Shown: positions 25,289-33,861 of the stretch, piece after piece
Layout of the letters: every line of letters begins with the position of its first letter
Numbering within the stretch: position 1 is the first letter of the stretch
Assembly: GCF_037450285.1 (NCBI RefSeq)
Contig: NZ_JAQISN010000003.1
Coordinates: forward strand, 434,001 to 498,000
Direction of reading: 5' to 3'
Length of the DNA stretch: 64,000 nt
From: Erwinia sp. SLM-02
Lineage (GTDB): Bacteria > Pseudomonadota > Gammaproteobacteria > Enterobacterales > Enterobacteriaceae
The notes under the pieces: generated by a model
The model's input: the letters and a program-made list of their open reading frames with translations, nothing else
The model's database searches: none
Told to the model about the DNA's origin: nothing
Program-made: the position numbers and the translations under genes

Positions 25289-26206
25289 TCATGCCTGCAA
25301 TTTCAGCCATGCCAGAAGCTCCGCCTGCGGGCTGCCCGGCACGAGGGGCTTTGGCGACAGCAGGCAGTAGTGTGAACCATCCTCAACAAAACCTGATGGT
25401 GCGCTCAGCACGCCGCTCTCCACATCGTCGCGCACCAGGTGCCACGGGCCGATGGCCACGCCCAGGCCCGCCACGGCGGCCTGCAGGCTGAAATAGAAGT
25501 GATCGAAAGTCTGCCCCGCGCGATCAACAGGGGGATAACCCACCGCTGCCGCCCATTCCTGCCACGCACCGGGTCGGGTACGCGTATGCAGGCGGGGCGC
25601 ATCGATTCTGAGTGCGGCATTACGCTGCTTCACGTTGAACCAGCTCGCCGCTTTATCCGTGCGGCAGACCGGGCCGACCTTTTCAGCAAACAGCGTTTCG
25701 GCGTGATAGCTCCCCGGTAGCGGAAAATCGCTGCGGCGGATGGCCAGATCGATGCCGCTGGCAAAAGAGAACGGGCCACCGCCGGCAACGAGATGAACAT
25801 CGATGTCCGGATGGCGGGCCTGAAAATCTGACCAGCGGGGGATCAGCCAGCGCATCAGCAGCGTTGGCTCGCAGGACAGCACCCACTGCCGCTGCTGGCT
25901 GGCACGCAGTTCGCTGACCGCCTGGCGCATCAGATCCATCCCTTCAGCAACGGCCCTGGCCAGCGTGCGGCCCGCATCTGTGAGGAATACGCGTCGGCTG
26001 CGGCGCTCGAAAAGCGCCACGCCCAGCTCGTCCTCCAGCAGGCGCACCGCACGGCTGACCGCACCGTGCGTCAGGTGCAGTTCAGTGGCGGCACGGCTGA
26101 AATTTTCCTGCCTGGCGGCGGCCTCGAAGCAGCGCAGCGCCAGCAGCGAGGGCAGGCGCTCGTCGTTTAATGGTGATGCAGACTCACCGTTAATGTCAGA
26201 AATCAT
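25289..26206 (-). CDS. LysR-family regulator, GcvA-like
   Basis: 305 residues. The helix-turn-helix FSRAATELHLTHGAVSRAV lies near residues 36-54, followed by a LysR substrate-binding domain. The N-terminal LPSLLALRCFEAAARQENF is typical of the GcvA/AmpR branch. It is transcribed divergently from a LysE-type exporter gene across 66 bp, the classic layout of a regulator controlling export of its effector. The effector is unknown. It lies between acnB and yacL, where E. coli has no gene. Confidence 0.9.
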   Translation of the reverse strand: MISDINGESASPLNDERLPSLLALRCFEAAARQENFSRAATELHLTHGAVSRAVRLLEDELGVALFERRSRRVFLTDAGRTLARAVAEGMDLMRQAVSELRASQQRQWVLSCEPTLLMRWLIPRWSDFQARHPDIDVHLVAGGGPFSFASGIDLAIRRSDFPLPGSYHAETLFAEKVGPVCRTDKAASWFNVKQRNAALRIDAPRLHTRTRPGAWQEWAAAVGYPPVDRAGQTFDHFYFSLQAAVAGLGVAIGPWHLVRDDVESGVLSAPSGFVEDGSHYCLLSPKPLVPGSPQAELLAWLKLQA

Positions 26207-26272
26207 CGTTATTCACCCAATCAACCTGTCGGTATTATCGTGAAAATTAACTGGTTTCTGACAGGATAACTC

Positions 26273-26890
26273 ATGACCGAACTGATAGCTGTAATCACCA
26301 TTACTTTGCTGGCTGTCATCAGCCCCGGGCCGGATTTCGCGATGGTCACGCGCAACAGCCTGATGCTGTCGCGCCGGGCGGGCGTGCTGACCGCGCTGGG
26401 GATTGGCCTGGGCGTGCTGGTCCACGTGACCTATACGCTGGTCGGCGTCGGGCTGCTTATCCAGCAGTCGCTGTGGCTGTTTAATACCATCAAACTGGTG
26501 GGCGCCGTATGGCTGGTGTATCTCGGCGTTAAGATGCTGCGCTCCCGCGCAGGCGGCACCCCGGTTGACCGCCGGGTGATACCGCTGTCGGACATTGCGG
26601 CAATGCGCACCGGCTTTCTGACCAACGTCCTCAACCCGAAAACCACGATCTTCATCGTCAGCCTGTTTATGCAGGTGGTCGGCCCCGAAACGCCGCTGGC
26701 GGTGCAGATCGGCTATGGCGCGTTTATCTCAGTGGCGCATATGGCCTGGTTTAGCCTGGTGGCGCTGGGCTTTTCGGCGGGAGCGGTGCGTGAGCGACTG
26801 CTGGCCGTGCGCCACTGGATTGACCGGGTATTCGGCGGTCTGCTGGTTGTTTTTGGGCTGCTGCTGGCAGCAACGGGAGGAAATCGTTAA
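26273..26890 (+). CDS. LysE/RhtB-family amino acid exporter
   Basis: 205-residue inner-membrane protein with about six hydrophobic helices. The family signature near the N-terminus is ISPGPDFAMVTRNSL, and FLTNVLNPKTTIF is near residue 120. Such proteins export amino acids or homoserine lactone-like solutes. AGGA at 26261-26264 precedes the ATG. It is paired with the divergent LysR gene. Confidence 0.9.
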   Translation: MTELIAVITITLLAVISPGPDFAMVTRNSLMLSRRAGVLTALGIGLGVLVHVTYTLVGVGLLIQQSLWLFNTIKLVGAVWLVYLGVKMLRSRAGGTPVDRRVIPLSDIAAMRTGFLTNVLNPKTTIFIVSLFMQVVGPETPLAVQIGYGAFISVAHMAWFSLVALGFSAGAVRERLLAVRHWIDRVFGGLLVVFGLLLAATGGNR

Positions 26891-27051
26891 GCGTGACAGT
26901 GCTCCAGCGCCGTTGCGGACGCAACCGTCGTCTATATTGCTGCTTTTCCCCCGCCGGGCTGCGATAATGCGGGCTGATGCTCAGTATTATCCGGGCAGAG
27001 GCGCAGAATAGCCTTGAGCATGCGCAGTTCGTCTGCCGGGAGGGGAACACG

Positions 27052-27417
27052 ATGGAATATGAATTTTTACGCGATATCACCGGAGTGGTGAAGGTTCGCA
27101 TGTCGATGGGGCACGAGGCCGTAGGCCACTGGTTCAACGATGAGGTGGATGAAAAGAATCTGGCGCTGCTGGATGAGGTGGAAGCCGCCGTTGCCAGCGT
27201 GAAGGGCAGCGAGCGTCAGTGGCAGCGCGTGGGGCGTGAATACACCCTGTGGCTGGATGAGGAAGAGGTGATCGTTCGTTCAAACCAGCTCGGTTTTGAA
27301 GGTGACGAGATGGAAGAGGGAATGAACTACTACGACGAAGAGAGCCTGTCTTTTTGTGGCGTAGAGGATTTTCTGGCGGTGATTGCCGCATACCGGGCGT
27401 TTCTGCAGGGGCGCTAA
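27052..27417 (+). CDS. yacL: UPF0231 family protein YacL
   Basis: Conserved enterobacterial protein of 121 residues, very similar to E. coli YacL (FLRDITGVVKVRMSMGHE near the N-terminus, GDEMEEGMNYYDEESLS in the C-terminal half). It is acidic and probably cytoplasmic; its function is not established. The ATG at 27052 is chosen for similarity and the GGGAGGGG ribosome-binding site at 27038-27045. In E. coli it lies between acnB and speD, as here. Confidence 0.93.
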   Translation: MEYEFLRDITGVVKVRMSMGHEAVGHWFNDEVDEKNLALLDEVEAAVASVKGSERQWQRVGREYTLWLDEEEVIVRSNQLGFEGDEMEEGMNYYDEESLSFCGVEDFLAVIAAYRAFLQGR

Positions 27418-27516
27418 ACGCTGGTTTTTTAAGGCGGGCTTGCAGTGGCCCGTTGGAAGGAGAAGGCGTACAGGTTGAGAAACCGGCTAATGACTTTCGC
27501 AGACAACGGCCGCGTT

Positions 27517-27566
27517 AAAAAAACAGCCAGCACGACCGCGCTTAATCGGTCGCTATTCGCTGGCTG
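27517..27566 (-). terminator. Terminator of the speE-speD operon
   Basis: CAGCCAGC (27524-27531) pairs with GCTGGCTG (27559-27566), with an inner GACCG/CGGTC stem. On the minus strand a seven-base T-run follows, so it ends leftward transcription. It may also stop yacL readthrough. Confidence 0.88.
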
Positions 27567-27587
27567 GTTCATTTTATTTCTGCATCA

Positions 27588-28397
27588 CTACGAGGTTTTT
27601 AACCCCACCGACGGAATATTGCGTCCGTAGTAAATCTCACGCATCTCTTTCCACAGCAGATCGGTGATCCGCTTGTGCTCCTGCGGGCTGAGATCGTCAG
27701 GTTGGGTGTTAAACAGGTAGTGACGGAGATCGAAATCCTTCAGCAGCATCTTGGTATGGAACATATTTTCCTGATAGACGTTCACGTCCATCATGTCATA
27801 CATCCCTTTCATGTCGTCGGACATAAAGTTCTGGATTGAGTTGATCTCGTGGTCGATAAAGTGTTTCACCCCGTTCACGTCGCGGGTGAAACCGCGCACG
27901 CGATAGTCGATGGTGACAATATCGGATTCCAGCTGGTGAATCAGGTAGTTCAGCGCTTTCAGCGGCGAAATCACCCCGCAGGTAGACACTTCGATATCGG
28001 CGCGGAAGGTACACAGGCCGCCTTCCGGATGGCTTTCCGGATAGGTATGCACGCAGATGTGGCTCTTATCCAGATGGGCGACCACCGAGTTCGGCAGCGG
28101 GCCGGGATGCTCGGAGGTGTCAATATCGCGCGGATCGATCGGCTCTTCGCTGACCAGAATCGTTACGCTGGCGCCCTGTGGCTCGTAGTCCTGGCGGGCA
28201 ATATTCAGCACGTTGGCGCCGATAATCGAGCAGGTCTCGCTAAGAATTTCCGTCAGACGGTTGGCGTTGTACTGCTCATCAATGTACGCAATATATCCGT
28301 CGCGTTCAGCTTCTGTGTTCGCGTAGCAGATATCGTAGATACAAAAACTCAGGCTTTTCGTCAGGTTGTTGAAGCCATGTAGTTTAAGCTTTTGCAA
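27588..28397 (-). CDS. speD: S-adenosylmethionine decarboxylase proenzyme
   Basis: Supplies decarboxylated AdoMet for spermidine synthesis. The proenzyme cleaves itself at the Lys-Ser bond in DKSHICVHTYPE to create the pyruvoyl cofactor; this motif is intact. 269 residues (E. coli 264), ending in a slightly longer tail (YYGRNIPSVGLKTS). The start is TTG at 28397, as in E. coli, preceded by GGGGGTG. It lies 27 nt after speE in one leftward operon. Confidence 0.96.
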   Translation of the reverse strand: MQKLKLHGFNNLTKSLSFCIYDICYANTEAERDGYIAYIDEQYNANRLTEILSETCSIIGANVLNIARQDYEPQGASVTILVSEEPIDPRDIDTSEHPGPLPNSVVAHLDKSHICVHTYPESHPEGGLCTFRADIEVSTCGVISPLKALNYLIHQLESDIVTIDYRVRGFTRDVNGVKHFIDHEINSIQNFMSDDMKGMYDMMDVNVYQENMFHTKMLLKDFDLRHYLFNTQPDDLSPQEHKRITDLLWKEMREIYYGRNIPSVGLKTS

Positions 28398-28424
28398 TTT
28401 CGTTCACCCCCTTAAAATGCGCGG

Positions 28425-29282
28425 TCAGCTGGCCAGCGCATTTAATAAATATTGTGGCAGAGCAAAACTGCCCACGTGGATTGCCGGATTGTAGTAGCGA
28501 CATATCAGCCCGGAATCAGCAAAGCGCGAGGCAATCGTCGTTGCATCCAGCTGGCGCAGCGCCGGGTTATCGCTGGCCCAGGCAAAGGTCATAATGCCGC
28601 CGTAGTAGGTCGGTACCGCCGCCTGATAGAAGCTGACGTCTTTAAAATAGTGGCCGAGTTTGCGATGGCTGTTGACCGCTTCATCCTGCTGCAGGAAGCA
28701 GACGCCATTCTGCGCCACGAAGATGCCATTTTCATTAAGGCAGCGGTGGCAGCCCTCATAAAATTCTGAGGTGAACAGGCTCTCTCCCGGACCAATCGGG
28801 TCGGTGCAGTCAGAGATAATCACGTCAAACTTTTCAGTCGTCTGCTGAACGAAATTCACGCCGTCGTCAATCACCAGCGTAAAGCGCGGATCGTCATAGG
28901 CGCCCTGGCTGTGGTTCGGCAGATACTGTTTGCAGAACGTCACTACCCCGGCATCGATCTCGACCATGGTGATTTTTTTGATGTTCGGATGGCGGCTCAC
29001 TTCACGCAGCATGGCGCCATCGCCGCCGCCGATGATCAGCACGCTCTCCGCCGCGCCGTGGGCCAGCAGAGGGATATGGGTCATCATCTCATGATAAATG
29101 AACTCATCGCGTTCGGTGGTTTGTACCACGCCGTCCAACGCCATCACGCGGCCCAGCGCGGTATTCTCAAAGATAATCAGATCCTGGTGCTCGGTCTGTT
29201 CGCGATACAGTACGTTATCGACAGAAAAATACTGTCCGAATCCGGCATGAAGGGTTTCATACCACATTTCTTTATCGGCCAT
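28425..29282 (-). CDS. speE: Spermidine synthase
   Basis: Putrescine aminopropyltransferase, 285 residues, cytoplasmic. It transfers the aminopropyl group of decarboxylated AdoMet, made by SpeD, to putrescine. Cofactor motif GGGDGAMLREV is near residue 85, and the catalytic/substrate Asp segment DCTDPIGPGESLF near 158. It is collinear with E. coli SpeE and is first in the speED operon. The window thus contains both putrescine consumption for spermidine and a putrescine degradation cluster. Confidence 0.97.
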   Translation of the reverse strand: MADKEMWYETLHAGFGQYFSVDNVLYREQTEHQDLIIFENTALGRVMALDGVVQTTERDEFIYHEMMTHIPLLAHGAAESVLIIGGGDGAMLREVSRHPNIKKITMVEIDAGVVTFCKQYLPNHSQGAYDDPRFTLVIDDGVNFVQQTTEKFDVIISDCTDPIGPGESLFTSEFYEGCHRCLNENGIFVAQNGVCFLQQDEAVNSHRKLGHYFKDVSFYQAAVPTYYGGIMTFAWASDNPALRQLDATTIASRFADSGLICRYYNPAIHVGSFALPQYLLNALAS

Positions 29283-29392
29283 GGTGGGGTTTTCTCCTCA
29301 TAACAGCCACGAAAAATGGGGGCAACAGAATAGCGATTTCTGACCGTGGTTGCACGGTCAATTCGGACGCGGGGAGGGGGAACGGCAGGGCG

Positions 29393-29740
29393 TTATCTGA
29401 CGTAGGCAAGCAGGCTCAGGGAGTCGCGGGCCAGCGATTTGCACTTGGTATCGTTTGGAATGGCAATGCCACTCAGGTCGCGATAGCTGTCCTCGCCGAG
29501 GGATTTCATATTGAAGCTGTTGTAATTACTCAGATCCCAGCGATTCTGCTGCGCGTAAAACATCAGTGCCCGACGTACCTGCCCGTCCGGAAGATCCTGG
29601 TAGCCACAATCATTTTTCAGATAAACAAATACGGCGGTTAAGTCGGCCAAATCTTCTGCTTCCGATTCGCTCAGGGCGAAACTGGTAGAGGAGAAGCCAA
29701 AAAGCCCCAGCAGCAACAGAGCCTTGATGCTTTTCTTCAT
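29393..29740 (-). CDS. yacC: Exported YacC-family pilotin-like protein
   Basis: Small secreted protein of 115 residues, the same length as E. coli YacC. A signal peptide (MKKSIKALLLLGLFGFSSTSFA) is followed by a mature part with LSESEAEDLADLTAVFVYLKNDCGY and two cysteines that could form a disulfide. The E. coli homologue resembles type II secretion pilotins of the AspS/GspS-beta type, but its role is not established. The ATG at 29740 is chosen because it starts the signal peptide; an upstream in-frame start at 29779 would add a non-signal extension. It lies next to speE as in E. coli. Confidence 0.9.
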   Translation of the reverse strand: MKKSIKALLLLGLFGFSSTSFALSESEAEDLADLTAVFVYLKNDCGYQDLPDGQVRRALMFYAQQNRWDLSNYNSFNMKSLGEDSYRDLSGIAIPNDTKCKSLARDSLSLLAYVR

Positions 29741-29853
29741 AGTTGTTCTCATTCGTGTGCAATGAGCAGACGTTAGCACAGTTCAGGCCGGGTGCCAGCC
29801 CCTTTTGCCTTATAAAGACAGCGATAACTTGTTTTCGCATTTTTTATCGCGGC

Positions 29854-29884
29854 TTGACCTTCCCGCTGGGGAAGGGTTTATGCT
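29854..29884 (+). promoter_or_regulatory. CueR-type cueO promoter with 19-bp spacer
   Basis: -35 TTGACC (29854-29859) and -10 TATGCT (29879-29884) are 19 bp apart, the overlong spacer of MerR-family targets. The spacer contains the dyad ACCTTCCC / GGGAAGGGT, the CueR operator type known from copA and cueO. Copper-induced expression is expected. Confidence 0.88.
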
Positions 29885-29920
29885 GGCTGTATTTTCGACA
29901 TCTGACAAAAGGAATGGATG

Positions 29921-31624
29921 ATGCAACGTCGTGATTTTATAAAATTAAGCGCCGCTCTTGGCGCAGCCAGCGCTCTGCCGCTGTGGAGCCGTTCGCTGAT
30001 GGCGGCTGAGCAGCGCCCTTTATTACCCGTTCCCGCCCTGCTGCTGCCCGATGCGCGTGGTGAAATTAAACTCGTGGCACAGCAGGGCACCAGCCACTGG
30101 CGGGGAAAAGACGTGCCTACCTGGGGCTATAACGGCGGCCTGCTTGGTCCGGCGATCCAGCTGGATCGCGGCAAAGAAGTCCGCGTCAATATCTTCAACC
30201 GCCTGCCCGACGCGACCACCGTTCACTGGCACGGGCTGGAGATCCCGGGAGAGGTCGACGGCGGGCCGCAGGCGAGGATTGAACCGGGGCAGCAGCGCAG
30301 CGTCAGCTTTACCCCGGATCAGCCCGCCGCCACCTGCTGGTTCCACCCTCACCAGCACGGCCGTACTGGCTATCAGGTCGCGCAGGGACTGGCGGGCCTG
30401 GTACTGATCAACGATCCCGAAAGCGGCAAACTCCTGCTGCCAAAACAGTGGGGTGTGGATGACATTCCGGTGATCCTGCAGGATAAACGCCTGACCGAAG
30501 ACGGCAGCAAAATTGACTACCGGCTGGATGTGATGGACGCGGCGGTGGGCTGGTTCGGCGATACGCTGCTGACCAACGGCGCGATTTATCCGCAGCACGG
30601 CGTGCCGCGCGGCTGGCTGCGCCTGCGCCTGCTCAACGGCTGCAATGCCCGATCGCTGAAGCTGACCACCAGCGACAGCCGTCCGATGTATGTGATTGCC
30701 AGCGACGGCGGGCTGCTGGCGGAGCCGGTCAAACTCAGCGAGCTGCCGATGATGCCGGGTGAACGCTTCGAGGTGCTGGTGGATACCTCCGACGGTAAGC
30801 CGTTTGACCTGCAAACGCTGCCGGTGCGCCAGATGGGTATGACGCTGACGCCGTTTGACCAGCCGCTGCCGGTACTGTCGATCAATCCGCTGCGGGTGAT
30901 GGCCAGCGGTACCCTGCCTGACAAACTGGTGGAAATACCCGCCGTAGCCGTGCCGCAGGCCACTGACACTCGCTGGCTGCAGCTGATGATGGATCCTGAA
31001 CTCGATCGCCGCGGCATGCAGGCGCTGATGGATCAATACGGCCACGCGGCGATGGCGGGAATGGATATGTCCGCGCACGGGATGGCTGGCGCGACGGGCG
31101 GCCATTCTGCAGCGGCACCAGCCGGGAAAATGCAGGGCAAGGATCGTGGCAGCATGGGGGGCATGGATCACGGAAATATGGCCGGGATGGATCACGGCGG
31201 TATGGACCATGGCAAGATGGCGGGAATGGGTCACGGCGACATGAAGGGCAAACAGGCGAAATCCGCCGCGCTTTTCGACTTCCATCAGGGAAACAAGATT
31301 AACGGCGTCGCATTCAATATGGAGAAGCCTGCGTTTGAGGCGAAGCAGGGCGTATGGGAGAAGTGGACCATCTCCGGCGAAGGCGACATGATGATGCATC
31401 CTTTCCACGTTCACGGCACCCAGTTCCGCATCCTGTCTGAAAACGGCAAACCGCCAGCGCCACACCGCAGCGGCTGGAAGGATATGGTGCACGTAGAAGG
31501 CGGGCGCAGCGAAGTTCTGGTGCGCTTTAATCACAAGGCGGATAACGCCAACGCCTATATGGCGCACTGCCACCTGCTGGAGCATGAAGATACCGGCATG
31601 ATGCTGGGCTTTACGGTAGCGTGA
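29921..31624 (+). CDS. cueO: Multicopper oxidase CueO
   Basis: Periplasmic cuprous oxidase for copper tolerance, 567 residues. A Tat signal (QRRDFIKLSAALGAASALP) is followed by three cupredoxin domains. Copper ligands are in HWHGLE, WFHPHQHG, HPFHVHG and AHCHLLEHEDTGM (type 1 Cys, His, Met). A Met/His-rich insert (residues about 378-441, repeated MDHG-x-MAGM units) covers the substrate site and is longer than in E. coli. ATG 29921 is preferred over 29918 for spacing to AAAGGAA and for the MQRRDF start. Controlled by the CueR-type promoter just upstream. Confidence 0.96.
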   Translation: MQRRDFIKLSAALGAASALPLWSRSLMAAEQRPLLPVPALLLPDARGEIKLVAQQGTSHWRGKDVPTWGYNGGLLGPAIQLDRGKEVRVNIFNRLPDATTVHWHGLEIPGEVDGGPQARIEPGQQRSVSFTPDQPAATCWFHPHQHGRTGYQVAQGLAGLVLINDPESGKLLLPKQWGVDDIPVILQDKRLTEDGSKIDYRLDVMDAAVGWFGDTLLTNGAIYPQHGVPRGWLRLRLLNGCNARSLKLTTSDSRPMYVIASDGGLLAEPVKLSELPMMPGERFEVLVDTSDGKPFDLQTLPVRQMGMTLTPFDQPLPVLSINPLRVMASGTLPDKLVEIPAVAVPQATDTRWLQLMMDPELDRRGMQALMDQYGHAAMAGMDMSAHGMAGATGGHSAAAPAGKMQGKDRGSMGGMDHGNMAGMDHGGMDHGKMAGMGHGDMKGKQAKSAALFDFHQGNKINGVAFNMEKPAFEAKQGVWEKWTISGEGDMMMHPFHVHGTQFRILSENGKPPAPHRSGWKDMVHVEGGRSEVLVRFNHKADNANAYMAHCHLLEHEDTGMMLGFTVA

Positions 31625-31626
31625 TG

Positions 31627-31675
31627 GCTGGAGCCGCCGGAGTGAAGTGATACTTCGCCCCGGCTGCTGGCCATC
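31627..31675. terminator. Stem-loop between cueO and the convergent PLP gene
   Basis: GAAGT/ACTTC with a 3-nt loop, extended by CCGG/CCGG and GGC/GCC pairs with interruptions. It spans nearly the whole 57-bp gap. Confidence 0.55.
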
Positions 31676-31681
31676 AAACCG

Positions 31682-32962
31682 TTACCCCTGCAGCGCCAGC
31701 CGCAGATCCTCGATCAAATCGCCCTTATTCTCGATACCGATCGACAGACGAATGGTGGTGGATTTAATGCCGATGCGGTCGCGGACCTCCAGCGGAACGC
31801 CGGAGTGGGTGGTGCTGGCCGGATGGCTGGCCAGGGATTCGGTACCGCCCAGGCTGACCGCCAGCTTGAACAGCTGCAACGCATTGAGGAACTTAAACGC
31901 CGCCGCTTCACCACCGTGAATATCAAAGGAGAAGGTGGAACCGGCACCGCTGCACTGGGCACGGTAGGTCTTACCCTGCGGCGAATCAGCATCAAGGAAC
32001 GGCAGATAGTGGATCTGCGCCACCTGCGGATGGCCGCGCAGAAACTCCGCCACCGCTGCGGCGTTGTCGTTGGCGCGCTCCATACGCAGTGCCAGCGTCT
32101 CCAGCGATCGGCCAATCATCCAGCTGGAGTGCGGATCGAGCTGGGTGCCGATGGCGCTACGCAGCGCCTTCACCTGACGGATCAGCGCTTTGCTGCCCAT
32201 CGCCGCCCCGGCGATAAGATCCGAGTGGCCGCCAACGTATTTTGTCAGTGAATAGAGCGAGATATCCGCGCCGTGTTCGGTGGGGCGCGAGAATACCGGC
32301 CCCAGCAGCGTGTTATCACAGGCAACGATCGGGCGGTAGTTCTGGCGCTGCTCAATGCTGTCCGCGACGCGTTTGATCAGCGCAATATCCACCAGACTGT
32401 TGGTCGGGTTAGCCGGAGATTCAATCAGGATCACCGAGACGCGACCCTGCGCCAGCGCCTTATCGGCGGCGGCCTGTACCGAAGCTTCATCCACGCCGTC
32501 GGCAAATCCCACGCTGGAAATATTCAGATTGCCGAAGGTTTTGCTCAGCAGGGTTTCCGTACCGCCGTACAGCGGTTGGGAGTGCAGGATGGTGTCGCCG
32601 GGCCGGGTGAAGGCCAGCAGCGTGGTGGAAATTGCCGACATGCCGGAAGAGAACAGCGCCGCACTGTCGGTGCGTTCATACACCGCCAGTCGATCTTCTA
32701 CAATCTCACTGTTAGGGTGATTAAAGCGCGAATAAACCAGGCCGTTTCCCTCTCCCGATGGCGGCTCACGGCGGCCGGAAACGTAGTCGAAGAAATCGCG
32801 GCCCTCTTCGGCACTGTTAAAAACAAAAGTGGAAGTCAGAAATACCGGCGGTTTTACCGCGCCTTCCGACAGCGCCGGATCGTAACCGTAGTTCAGCATC
32901 TGAGTTTCGGGGTGCAGTTCGCGGTTGCCGATATGCGTTTTTTTTGAATGTGAGGAAGCCAT
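31682..32962 (-). CDS. Cystathionine gamma-synthase / methionine gamma-lyase family PLP enzyme
   Basis: Cys/Met-metabolism PLP enzyme, 426 residues. PLP-Lys241 is in YSLTKYVGGHSD, Asp216 in CDNTL, and the tetramer-contact Tyr in YSRFNHPN. C-gamma chemistry (cystathionine synthesis, or gamma-lyase or sulfhydrylase activity) cannot be separated by eye. It has insertions, such as SGRREPPSGEGNG near 62-74, not usual in MetB. It replaces gcd, which lies between cueO and hpt in E. coli. The 248-bp gap to hpt is strongly A/T-rich and holds the palindrome CCATATAAAATATGG at 33068-33082. Confidence 0.88.
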   Translation of the reverse strand: MASSHSKKTHIGNRELHPETQMLNYGYDPALSEGAVKPPVFLTSTFVFNSAEEGRDFFDYVSGRREPPSGEGNGLVYSRFNHPNSEIVEDRLAVYERTDSAALFSSGMSAISTTLLAFTRPGDTILHSQPLYGGTETLLSKTFGNLNISSVGFADGVDEASVQAAADKALAQGRVSVILIESPANPTNSLVDIALIKRVADSIEQRQNYRPIVACDNTLLGPVFSRPTEHGADISLYSLTKYVGGHSDLIAGAAMGSKALIRQVKALRSAIGTQLDPHSSWMIGRSLETLALRMERANDNAAAVAEFLRGHPQVAQIHYLPFLDADSPQGKTYRAQCSGAGSTFSFDIHGGEAAAFKFLNALQLFKLAVSLGGTESLASHPASTTHSGVPLEVRDRIGIKSTTIRLSIGIENKGDLIEDLRLALQG

Positions 32963-33210
32963 TTAATCTCCTGCCATTGGGCACGGTGCTTTTATTATTC
33001 GCGCTAAACTATCATGCGTGGCCCGGGCGAGATAAATGAATTAACGTTCTATATATAAAATATAAAACCATATAAAATATGGATATCTTTACGTTTAGCA
33101 GTCTGTATGTCTATTGCGTAATTTAACTTCGCGCGTTGCGCAACGGTGAGCGTCAGGGGGGATAAATGTGCTAGACTGTGCCGCTTTCCCTGAACAATCG
33201 ACGATTAACT

Positions 33211-33747
33211 ATGAAACATACCGTTGAAGTAATGATCTCCGAAGCCGAGATCAAATCCCGCATTGCTGAACTTGGCCAGCAAATCAATGACCACTACCGC
33301 AACAGCGGTAGCGACATGGTGCTGGTGGGCCTGCTGCGCGGATCCTTTATGTTTATGGCCGACCTGTGCCGCGCCATTGATGTGCCTCACGAGGTCGATT
33401 TTATGACCGCCTCCAGCTACGGTAACGGCACTTCCAGCACCCGGGATGTAAAAATCCTCAAGGATCTGGATGAGGATATCCGTGGCAAAGACGTGCTGAT
33501 TGTCGAAGATATAATCGATTCAGGTAATACGCTGAGTAAAGTGCGGGAAATTTTCAGCCTGCGTGGACCAAAATCGCTGGCGATCTGCACTCTGCTGGAT
33601 AAGCCGGAGCGCCGTGAAGTGCAGGTGCCGGTGGAATATGTCGGCTTCTCAATCCCTGACGAGTTCGTGGTGGGCTACGGTATTGACTACGCCCAGCGTT
33701 ATCGCCACCTGCCGTTTATCGGCAAAGTGGTGATGCTGGACGAATAA
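33211..33747 (+). CDS. hpt: Hypoxanthine phosphoribosyltransferase
   Basis: Purine salvage: converts hypoxanthine (and guanine, less well) plus PRPP to nucleotide. 178 residues, the same as E. coli. The PRPP loop VLIVEDIIDSGNTL is at about 99-112 and the flexible-loop segment SSYGNGTSSTRD is near 67-78. ATG 33211 gives the conserved MKHTVEVMI start; the frame is open further upstream without a ribosome-binding site. Confidence 0.97.
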   Translation: MKHTVEVMISEAEIKSRIAELGQQINDHYRNSGSDMVLVGLLRGSFMFMADLCRAIDVPHEVDFMTASSYGNGTSSTRDVKILKDLDEDIRGKDVLIVEDIIDSGNTLSKVREIFSLRGPKSLAICTLLDKPERREVQVPVEYVGFSIPDEFVVGYGIDYAQRYRHLPFIGKVVMLDE

Positions 33748-33789
33748 GCCGGGCTGAGTGACCGCGAGTGCACACCGCACAATCGACCA

Positions 33790-33808
33790 AGGCCGGAAAT
33801 TTCGGCCT
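33790..33808 (+). terminator. Weak stem-loop after hpt
   Basis: AGGCCG / CGGCCT with an A/T-rich loop, followed by GTTATAT rather than a T-run. It lies between the convergent hpt and can. Confidence 0.5.
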
Positions 33809-33861
33809 GTTATATGATGTGCGGCAAATCGCAGTGAGGCGGAGAGCGTGTTGCCCGCGGC

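Noticed and set aside
30023..31585. Long antisense frames inside genes (also 37027-38364 over panC/panB and 54427-55458 in fhuB)
   Set aside because: They are shadows of high-GC coding sequence with strong codon bias. The sense-strand proteins are certain and the antisense peptides have no domain-like features.
32963..33210. MetJ operator upstream of the PLP gene
   Set aside because: No tandem AGACGTCT-like boxes were found; only A/T-rich DNA and one unrelated palindrome.
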